DNA of 64,000 nucleotides, taken from the NCBI GenBank assembly GCA_047517285.1, contig JAKZTE010000003.1:27502-91501 (forward strand), read 5' to 3'. The notes below the pieces were generated by a model. It did no database searches. It was given only the letters and a program-made list of their open reading frames with translations, and had not been told where the DNA came from. The stretch comes from UBA57 sp963577725 (GTDB taxonomy: Archaea > Thermoproteota > Nitrososphaeria > Nitrososphaerales > UBA57). Shown here piece by piece: positions 36,905-43,804 of the stretch. Numbering within the stretch: the first letter of the stretch is position 1; the number at the start of each line of letters is the position of its first letter. The position numbers and the translations under genes are program-made.

Positions 36905-38335
36905 CTAATATGTGGATTTTGAGTTAGATTTAATTTTATATTTCTTTATCAATGAAGAGATATTCTTGTGTAAAAGCATGGATCTTTCGGGAGCAGTTCC
37001 AACATACTTAGAATAATTAAATAAATTAGTTAGATCTAAATCTAATTCTGACAAGTACTTGTTTTTAGCTATTAAGGTAAACAAAGGATTCGGGTTGCCA
37101 GATTCGATTTCATCCCATGCTTTTAATGAAATTTTTCGAAATTCTTCATGTATTATCTGTCTATTTTTTCCTTGTTTCGATAGATCCATCATAATAGGTT
37201 CTAATAATGCGAATGGGCCATAAATCTCGAGATTTTTCTTTATACTTGCTTCAGATATTTCCATACCAGATAGGATTTCTGAATATATCATAAGACATTC
37301 ATCGAGTGCAAGAAAACTTTCAGGAATGAATAGTCTACGATTAGCAGAATCATCTAGAGTTCGTTCCAATATGCTATTTGATGAATTAGAACTAGCAACG
37401 TTCAGAAATGACGACATATATCTCGTTAAAGATGAAATTCTTTCAGACATAATTGGATTGCGTTTGAAAGGCATTGCACTTGAACCGACTTGTAGTTTTT
37501 TACGTGGTTCTTTGAATTCACCAAAAGGAGGAGATTGCAATATACGAAAATCAAGAGAGAATTTATGCAAACTTTGGGCCAACGATGAGAGAGCAGAAAT
37601 TACTAAGAAATCAACTTTACGGGGATATGTCTGTGAAGAAACTAAAAATGCTTTAACGTTCAAGTTCTTCATTACGTCATTTTCAAGATTTTGAGTGTTT
37701 TTACCAAGCAATCGTCTATAGCTAGCAGAAGTTCCTACAGCTCCTTTGATTCCTTTACCAAGAACAATATTATCAAGAATAAATTCAATATTTTTAATAT
37801 CTAGCATCAAGTCCTGGGCGTAAAGTGAAAACCTATAGCCCAAAGTAGTGGGTTCGGCAGGTTGTATGTGAGTCCACCCCATACAAATGGTTTTGTTATG
37901 AGATTTAATTTTTTGAGATAGCAAATCTAAACATGTAGCGACCTTTTCTAGAACAATTATCAATGCTTCGCGAATAACTAGAATATCTGCATTATCTTCA
38001 ATATCCATAGAAGTTGCACCAAGATGAATTTTTCCACCTCCGATTTTAGCTTGATCTGCAAAAGTTTTAATTTCAGACATTAAATCGTGTCTGATTTTTT
38101 TTTCAGTTTCTAAGGAACGTTTTATGTCAAGATGTTTGCTTGATGAATATTTCTTAATATCATTTAATTCCGATTTAGAGATTAAACCATATTTGTATTG
38201 AGATGAAGCAATTTCATACCATATTTTTCTCCATTTTGTTCGTTTAGTTTTCTCTGAGAACAGGGTTCTCATTTCATCACTGCCATACCGCCATGAGAAA
38301 GGTGATTTATAATTATCAAATTCGGAATTGGTCAA
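36905..38335 (-). CDS. purB: Adenylosuccinate lyase
   Basis: Cleaves adenylosuccinate and SAICAR to fumarate plus AMP or AICAR. The 476-residue protein carries the superfamily signature GSSAMPFKRNPIMSE and the substrate-binding HLGATSMDIEDNAD and TICMGWTHIQPAEPTTLGYR (a 20-residue run). It follows the aspartase-like gene by 12 bases on the same strand; both handle fumarate. The partner PurA is at 7692-8696. Confidence 0.95.
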   Translation of the reverse strand: MTNSEFDNYKSPFSWRYGSDEMRTLFSEKTKRTKWRKIWYEIASSQYKYGLISKSELNDIKKYSSSKHLDIKRSLETEKKIRHDLMSEIKTFADQAKIGGGKIHLGATSMDIEDNADILVIREALIIVLEKVATCLDLLSQKIKSHNKTICMGWTHIQPAEPTTLGYRFSLYAQDLMLDIKNIEFILDNIVLGKGIKGAVGTSASYRRLLGKNTQNLENDVMKNLNVKAFLVSSQTYPRKVDFLVISALSSLAQSLHKFSLDFRILQSPPFGEFKEPRKKLQVGSSAMPFKRNPIMSERISSLTRYMSSFLNVASSNSSNSILERTLDDSANRRLFIPESFLALDECLMIYSEILSGMEISEASIKKNLEIYGPFALLEPIMMDLSKQGKNRQIIHEEFRKISLKAWDEIESGNPNPLFTLIAKNKYLSELDLDLTNLFNYSKYVGTAPERSMLLHKNISSLIKKYKIKSNSKSTY

Positions 38336-38347
38336 GATATTCTCACA

Positions 38348-39772
38348 TTATTTATCGTTCTTATTAATTATAAAGCGTGGGTCTGTAGGTTTAGTTAATG
38401 AATCAGTATTAAGAATCTTTTTCAATTGACTTTCTGTTAGAATGTTTTCAGAAATTATAATATCGATAATATTTTTTTTAGAATGAATGGATTGTTGGGC
38501 AATTTTTGAAGCCTGACTATATCCAATGTATTTATTCAGGATAGTTGCAAGACCTATACTTTGTTCTGCATATTTTCTGCAAATGAGTTCATTGGCAGTA
38601 ATACCATCTATGCATAATGTTCTTAGTTGTTTAATAGAATTAGTTAATATTTTGATAGAGAACAGTATGTTATATGAAATCATAGGCATCATAACGTTAA
38701 GTTCTAGTTGTCCAGCCTGAGTTGCGAAAGCTATTCCTGAATCAGATCCAATAACCTGGAAACATACCATATTAACCATTTCAAGAATTGATGGATTGAC
38801 TTTTCCAGGCATGATGGATGAACCGGGGGCAATAGCAGGAATTGTTATCTCAGATAGTCCAGTTCTTGGTCCAGAGGACATTAATCTTAGATCGTTAGAG
38901 ATGCGAGTTAGTTCAAGAGATAGGTTTCTGAAACTAGACGAAAGAGATGCAATATCCTTTTGACTTTGCATAGATTCTCTGAGATCAGGAGATTGTTTTA
39001 ATGGAAATTTGGTTTCAATAGAGAGTTCACGAACTATTTGTTTGGAATAATTTGGATGGGTGTTCAGACCAGTGCCAACTGCACTTCCGCCAATACCCAG
39101 AACAAAGATTTGTTTTTTATTGTATTGGATGTCTCGTAAACATTTGGAAACAGTGTATGAATAAGCATTGAATTCCTGGCCAAGTGTTATAGGGGCTGCA
39201 TCTTGCAAATGTGTACGAGCAGATTTAAGAATTTTATTAAATTGTTTTGATTTTAATTTAAATGAATTAGAAAGTAATTTTAATTCTTTTTCTAGTTTTG
39301 GAAGAGAAAAGAGAATAGATAAACGAATAGCAGTAGGGAAAGTGTCATTAGTAGATTGAGACATATTTACGTGGTCGTTAGGATGTATAGGATCGTACAT
39401 TCCAAGTTTATGTTTAAGTAATTGATTGGAGCGATTTGCTAGAACTTCATTGCAATTCATGTTAAATGAAGTACCGGCGCCCATTTGAAAAACGTCTACA
39501 ACAAATTGATCATGAAGTTTTCCAGATAATACTTCGTCGGCAGATTTTATTATTGCGGACGATAGTCTTTTGTCTAGTAGCTTGAGTTTAGTATTTGTCT
39601 TGGCAGCAGCTTTTTTAATTATAATATAAGAATCTAAGAATTCAGGAGAGTGCATAATACCGCTAATTGGAAAATTCTCAATAGCGCGTTGTGTTTGGAT
39701 TCCATAATAGGCAGAACTTGGTACTTTCTTTTTACCTAGTGAATCAGATTCAGTCCTGTATGTCTTAACCAC
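38348..39772 (-). CDS. aspA: Aspartate ammonia-lyase-like enzyme (aspartase/fumarase superfamily)
   Basis: A 474-residue superfamily member, beginning DSLGKKKVPSSAYYGIQTQR. The three conserved regions read QMGAGTSFNMNCNEVLAN, HPNDHVNMSQSTND and PGSSIMPGKVNP. The QSTND triad and GAGTS favour aspartase; class II fumarases more often have QSSND and GSGT. It would interconvert aspartate and fumarate plus ammonia. Fumarase activity remains possible. It is in tandem with purB. Confidence 0.75.
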   Translation of the reverse strand: MVKTYRTESDSLGKKKVPSSAYYGIQTQRAIENFPISGIMHSPEFLDSYIIIKKAAAKTNTKLKLLDKRLSSAIIKSADEVLSGKLHDQFVVDVFQMGAGTSFNMNCNEVLANRSNQLLKHKLGMYDPIHPNDHVNMSQSTNDTFPTAIRLSILFSLPKLEKELKLLSNSFKLKSKQFNKILKSARTHLQDAAPITLGQEFNAYSYTVSKCLRDIQYNKKQIFVLGIGGSAVGTGLNTHPNYSKQIVRELSIETKFPLKQSPDLRESMQSQKDIASLSSSFRNLSLELTRISNDLRLMSSGPRTGLSEITIPAIAPGSSIMPGKVNPSILEMVNMVCFQVIGSDSGIAFATQAGQLELNVMMPMISYNILFSIKILTNSIKQLRTLCIDGITANELICRKYAEQSIGLATILNKYIGYSQASKIAQQSIHSKKNIIDIIISENILTESQLKKILNTDSLTKPTDPRFIINKNDK

Positions 39773-39827
39773 AAGTAATTATGAAAGACATACGTATTTT
39801 ACTTTTGGCCTAATTTCAAGAGTTTAT

Positions 39828-40184
39828 TCAATATCCAGTGGCTTCTCTTTGCCTATTAATCTGGTTTTTTCTTTCGTACTCTTTTAATATATCTTCAGGT
39901 GTTAATTCTAATTCCATGGAAGCCTGAACAACAAAATGCCAGATATCAATCAATTCTTCTTTGGCAAGTTCTTGATTAAGAGGAACTGGTTTTTTCCACC
40001 ATTTCCAAGATGTGAGTCTTTGTAATTCAATCGTTTCGTGAATAATTGCGGTACATAGAACAGATATTTTCTCATCTAGATTAACAGGATACCTGTCCAA
40101 TTTCAATAGAGAGGTATAATCTTGCTGCATCTGAAATATTTTCTTTAATATATCGTCAGATTTGGGGTTATTTTGCGTTGTCAT
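39828..40184 (-). CDS. dut: Dimeric dUTPase (dUTPase_2/MazG-like)
   Basis: All-alpha NTP pyrophosphatase. Motifs are IIHETIELQRLTSWKWWKKP (with the ExxE pair) and LAKEELIDIWHFVVQAS (ExxD), ending in YERKNQINRQREATGY, as in dimeric dUTPases. I chose the ATG at 40184 (118 residues). An in-frame TTG at 40217 would add 11 residues that overlap the TATA-like element 26 bases upstream. Confidence 0.75.
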   Translation of the reverse strand: MTTQNNPKSDDILKKIFQMQQDYTSLLKLDRYPVNLDEKISVLCTAIIHETIELQRLTSWKWWKKPVPLNQELAKEELIDIWHFVVQASMELELTPEDILKEYERKNQINRQREATGY

Positions 40185-40204
40185 GATATTACTAAACAAA
40201 ACAT

Positions 40205-40216
40205 AATTTAATATCA
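40205..40216. promoter_or_regulatory. Shared TATA-like box for divergent dut and small membrane protein
   Basis: The 49-base gap between the dut start (40184) and the start at 40234 contains TTTAATAT (40207-40214), centred about 26 bases from the first and 24 from the second, suitable for leaderless transcription in both directions. Confidence 0.45.
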
Positions 40217-40233
40217 ATTACGTTATTAATCGC

Positions 40234-40425
40234 ATGAATATTGGAGATGTGAAGAATAATATATGGGTTAAATTTGTATTATTTCTAATAACAATGATAT
40301 TCTTCTTAATATGTGGCCTAATTTTACTTAGTTTCTATTTTAATTCAACAAGTCCAGTGTTTTTCATGTTAGAAATTCCACTATTATTGTTAATGTTAAG
40401 TGTACTGAGAAAGATTGCCACATAG
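40234..40425 (+). CDS. Small two-helix membrane protein
   Basis: A 63-residue protein with two hydrophobic helices (about residues 12-33 and 40-58) and a short polar N-terminus MNIGDVKNNIW. It is not recognised. Support for it being real: a leaderless-type start with a TATA-like element about 24 bases upstream, and an 11-base overlap with the next gene, as is common here. Confidence 0.55.
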   Translation: MNIGDVKNNIWVKFVLFLITMIFFLICGLILLSFYFNSTSPVFFMLEIPLLLLMLSVLRKIAT

Positions 40426-41461
40426 TAAATTAAACACAATTTTTAATGGTATAAAATCTACAACGTTAGCAGATGTTTTTATAGATAGAATAGTAAAAGT
40501 GCCGGATTTAGATAAACTAGTGACAGATGTAAAAGCTAAATCGGCAGTAGGTGGAGGAAGCATAAGAGGAATTAAACAGAGAGAGATAGTCGGCGGTAAT
40601 GCAACAAATATTGCTTATGCACTTGTAAAATTTGGAAGTGAAACAGAATTATTTGCAATAGGTGATGAATTTACAAGAAGATTATTAGATTTGCGATTTC
40701 AGGAATTTGATAATATAAAAATAAATATGTTGAAAGGAAAGCCAGGATTTACAGTTGCATTAGAAACGAATCACAATAATGATTCGAATATTATGATCAG
40801 TGATGTTGGAGGAATAGAGAAATTTAATGGAATTGATATAACAACTAACTATCTGAAGATAATAGAAGAATCCGACATTGTAATAATATCAAATTGGGCA
40901 TCAAATCTAAATGGAAACCAACTAGTAAACGAAATTTTCAGTGCAGCTAAGGATAGTATCAAGTTATTAGATTTTGCAGATTTATCTACATCAACAAATA
41001 GGTTACAAGAATTAATGGACAATATAGAGAATAATAAGATAATTGATGTGATAAGTCTTAATGAAAATGAGTGTCAAATACTTGGGAAATTTTTAGGTTT
41101 AAAAAATGTTAGTGCAGAATATACGATTAATGAAATTAAAACAATGGCATTAGATATATCGTCAATATTGGGTACAATAATAGATATTCATACACCAATA
41201 GGATCTTGTTCGGCGTCAGATGGCGATGTGCAATTTGTTGAGTCATTTCCTGTGAAGCCCATAATCTTAACAGGGGCAGGAGACGTTTGGAATGCAATAA
41301 ACATATTGGGATTAAAAAAGGGATTGTCAACTATTAATAGATTGAATCTTGCCAATGCATCTGCAGCAAGCTATATATCGGAATTTCATAATGGAGATTT
41401 TTCTTTATTAAAAGTTGAGAATTTATTAGAAGCACGTAATATTTTTGTGGATTCACTATGA
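40415..41461 (+). CDS. PfkB-family carbohydrate kinase
   Basis: A 348-residue ribokinase/PfkB-fold kinase. The N-terminal GGNATNIAYALVKFG matches the family substrate-side motif, and the C-terminal ILTGAGDVWNAINILG is the ATP/anion-hole motif with the catalytic aspartate in GAGD. The usual second glycine motif is weak. Substrate unknown. Start TTG at 40415, overlapping the small membrane protein gene. It overlaps convergent sua5 by 6 bases. Confidence 0.85.
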   Translation: MPHSKLNTIFNGIKSTTLADVFIDRIVKVPDLDKLVTDVKAKSAVGGGSIRGIKQREIVGGNATNIAYALVKFGSETELFAIGDEFTRRLLDLRFQEFDNIKINMLKGKPGFTVALETNHNNDSNIMISDVGGIEKFNGIDITTNYLKIIEESDIVIISNWASNLNGNQLVNEIFSAAKDSIKLLDFADLSTSTNRLQELMDNIENNKIIDVISLNENECQILGKFLGLKNVSAEYTINEIKTMALDISSILGTIIDIHTPIGSCSASDGDVQFVESFPVKPIILTGAGDVWNAINILGLKKGLSTINRLNLANASAASYISEFHNGDFSLLKVENLLEARNIFVDSL

Positions 41462-42058
41462 GACATTTTGTATTAATTTAGAATCAATACTACCAGATCG
41501 GATTATTCGGATATCACTATCTTCAACTTTGACAATTGTAGATTCTTTAGATTTGTTTTCAGTATCATCAATAAGAATAGCATCCAAATTTGGAAGTTGG
41601 GATATTACTAACGATGCAGAGTGATTAGATTTAGTTCCAGAGATGTTGGCACTCGTGCCAACAAGATATCCACCGCAGTTAGAAATTAATGACAAAGTAA
41701 TTGGATTGTCAGGTACGCGTAAGCCAATGAATTCAGAACCACAAGTCATTGTCTTCAAGGAATCATTTGTTGCAGGAACAACAATGGTTAATGAGCCAGG
41801 CCAGAATTTTTCAGCAAGTTTCAAAGAGAGTGGGTCAAAGGAGGCAATTTTTAAAGCAGATTTGATAGAATCGCACAGTAATGGCAAAGGTTTATTTTCA
41901 CGTATTTTTAGTTCAAATATTTTTTTTACAGAATTGTGAATGTAAGGATTGCATCCTAAGCCATAAACAGTATCAGTTGGATAAGCAATAATACCGCCAT
42001 TAGATACAATTCGGGCAATTTCAATTATATCAGGCGTAGAAGTCGTGAATTGTTGCAT
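41456..42058 (-). CDS. sua5: Threonylcarbamoyl-AMP synthase (Sua5/YrdC)
   Basis: Makes the threonylcarbamoyl-AMP intermediate for t6A37 on ANN-decoding tRNAs, such as the tRNA-Thr in this window. The 200-residue protein has the KxR-type ligand region (KIRENKP), YPTDTVYGLG near the N-terminus, FWPGSLTIVVP, GLRVPDNP, and GTSANISGTKS. It is the short YrdC-domain form, without the Sua5 C-terminal domain. Confidence 0.93.
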   Translation of the reverse strand: MQQFTTSTPDIIEIARIVSNGGIIAYPTDTVYGLGCNPYIHNSVKKIFELKIRENKPLPLLCDSIKSALKIASFDPLSLKLAEKFWPGSLTIVVPATNDSLKTMTCGSEFIGLRVPDNPITLSLISNCGGYLVGTSANISGTKSNHSASLVISQLPNLDAILIDDTENKSKESTIVKVEDSDIRIIRSGSIDSKLIQNVS

Positions 42059-42108
42059 ATTGTTTATAAGTCATATTCATTCCTAATAATCCTGCGGACT
42101 GAATATAA

Positions 42109-42930
42109 GTGGTCAAAGCATCTAAAAATAATTCAAATAGTATTTCCATAGAGAGTATCAAAAAAGATATAAGGCTTTTGCTTAACAAATCGCCAATAGT
42201 AATGTCAATTAGAATATACGTATTCACAATAGGCATAATGCTAAGCGGAATGTTTGCAAGGACATTTTTTGGCCAAGTAATTGCATTTATAGGAATTAAT
42301 GAAAGAAGGGAGACATACAATCCACAAGCAGTAAAGGTAAGTGTAGGACAGGCAATGACTTCGGCCAGAATAATTGCACTGATGACATTGATAGGCATCA
42401 TGTATATTATAATTTCTATCGCTGGTACAAATAATTTGAATATACTGATTCCGGGATTATTGATTGGTTTCGGCATATGTCAGCAGATGGAAGGAGCTTC
42501 ATTGGACGCAATAACAGAACACATGAGAAATTCGATGGGTTCATGGACTACAATACTACACATATTTGCAAAGAGAAAGAGAGGAATCTATTGGAGCGAT
42601 TTCATTGAAGAAACTGAACTTCTATGGGCACATCCGCAAATAAGACCTATGTCAGGTTCAGAAGAGTCATTAGAGAAGATTGAAAGAAAGATATCAGAAG
42701 ATAAGCTAATCAAGTACATGAATAAAGGCAGGGAAGAGATGAATTATTATACAAATATTGACGATGAATCAAAAAGTAAGATGAAATTCTTTGATTATGC
42801 ACTGGCGTGGTTACACAATACACGTGATAAGCACGATGATTTGAACGAGGTGAAAGAGAGGCTTGGGAGTTGGAGTTATGCAATATACTTAGGTGTAGGA
42901 ACAATAATCTGGCTCATACAGCCATTCTAG
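42109..42930 (+). CDS. Membrane protein of unknown function
   Basis: A 273-residue protein with about two long hydrophobic regions in the first half (residues about 30-60 and 85-130), a central soluble, charged domain and a last helix at the C-terminus (AIYLGVGTIIWLIQPF). I do not recognise the family. Starts with GTG at 42109. It is divergent from sua5 across 50 bases, with CCTAATAATCC near the midpoint as a possible shared promoter element. Confidence 0.65.
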   Translation: MVKASKNNSNSISIESIKKDIRLLLNKSPIVMSIRIYVFTIGIMLSGMFARTFFGQVIAFIGINERRETYNPQAVKVSVGQAMTSARIIALMTLIGIMYIIISIAGTNNLNILIPGLLIGFGICQQMEGASLDAITEHMRNSMGSWTTILHIFAKRKRGIYWSDFIEETELLWAHPQIRPMSGSEESLEKIERKISEDKLIKYMNKGREEMNYYTNIDDESKSKMKFFDYALAWLHNTRDKHDDLNEVKERLGSWSYAIYLGVGTIIWLIQPF

Positions 42931-42984
42931 CAATATAGCAATTATTATACACAGTAATCAAATCATATAGACTACCTACAGTTT

Positions 42985-43071
42985 GCCCCAGTAGCTCAGA
43001 TCGGCCAGAGCGACTAAAGAATGTCGAACCTCGTAAGTAGTAGGTCCTGGGTTCAAATCCCAGCTGGGGCT
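42985..43071 (+). tRNA. tRNA-Thr(CGT) with a 12-nt noncanonical intron
   Basis: Acceptor stem GCCCCAG/CTGGGGC is perfect; the discriminator is T73. The D-stem is GCTC/GAGC and the T-arm CTGGG-TTCAAAT-CCCAG. The region between the D- and T-arms is 12 nt too long. Removing 43017-43028 gives a perfect anticodon stem ACTAC/GTAGT, loop CTCGTAA with U33 and anticodon CGT (43032-43034), and a 5-nt variable loop. The intron therefore lies after nucleotide 30 (or 29, since the junction is ambiguous by one base), not at 37/38. CCA is not encoded. Mature length 75. Confidence 0.88.
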
Positions 43072-43105
43072 TGATTTATATAGATAACAAACACGGTATT
43101 TAGAT

Positions 43106-43804
43106 ATGGAATTATTCAGTTTTGCTATTCTTGCATTCGTTATGGGAATAAAGCATGCATTTGACGCAGATCATATCTTAATAGTGTCAAATTTTTTATC
43201 TAGAGCAAAGAAACTTGACGAAACACTCAACATTAGTTTGAGTTGGGGAATTGGACACATGTTAACTGCAGGAATTATGACTTTAATTATTTTTTACAAT
43301 AGGAATACTATTCCGGTTATGATGTTATTAGAAAATTTTGAGATAATTATAGCGTCAATAATGATAGTGATGGGAATAATTAGTTTAACATCAGGAATTC
43401 CTTTACGACATGAACACGAACACAAACATGATGGAATTAAACATGAACATGTTCACACACATCGAGTTGGAGGATTTATAAATAAAGATTTGAAATCACA
43501 TCATGCATCGTTTGGAGTAGGAATAATACACGGACTAGCAAGTAATGACGAGTTATTTATTATTTTAATATTAGGACTAGGAATTGGTTCAATTACTACT
43601 TTACTTGGTGCGCTATTGTTATTCTCAACCGGAGTAGTGTTGGGAATGACTGCATTCAGCATGATATTATTGAAATTTTCAGGAATTTTTACGAAGAATT
43701 TCAGATTAATTCTAAATTATGGATTTGGAATATCAGCATTAATATATGGATTATATTTATTCAGTGTAGATACAAATTTGGAAATAATCAATTATCTATT
43801 CTAA
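43106..43804 (+). CDS. Nickel/cobalt transporter (NiCoT/HupE-like)
   Basis: A 232-residue membrane protein with about six hydrophobic segments. The N-terminal motif KHAFDADHI is the HX4DH metal-selectivity motif of NiCoT permeases. A cytoplasmic or extracellular loop at about residues 106-124 is histidine-rich (HEHEHKHDG, then KHEHVHTH). It likely imports Ni(II) or Co(II). Nickel would be needed by the LarA-like domain at 21853-23817 if it is active, and cobalt for cobalamin. It overlaps convergent leuS by 9 bases. Confidence 0.85.
   Translation: MELFSFAILAFVMGIKHAFDADHILIVSNFLSRAKKLDETLNISLSWGIGHMLTAGIMTLIIFYNRNTIPVMMLLENFEIIIASIMIVMGIISLTSGIPLRHEHEHKHDGIKHEHVHTHRVGGFINKDLKSHHASFGVGIIHGLASNDELFIILILGLGIGSITTLLGALLLFSTGVVLGMTAFSMILLKFSGIFTKNFRLILNYGFGISALIYGLYLFSVDTNLEIINYLF

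Noticed and set aside
42030..42476. Minus-strand open frame, 148 codons, beside sua5
   Set aside because: It is antisense to a larger plus-strand gene and its hydrophobic composition mirrors the complement of that gene.
42985..43071. Reading the tRNA as a class II tRNA (Ser/Leu) with a long variable arm
   Set aside because: No anticodon stem with U33 can be formed that way, and removing 12 nt gives a perfect class I tRNA-Thr.
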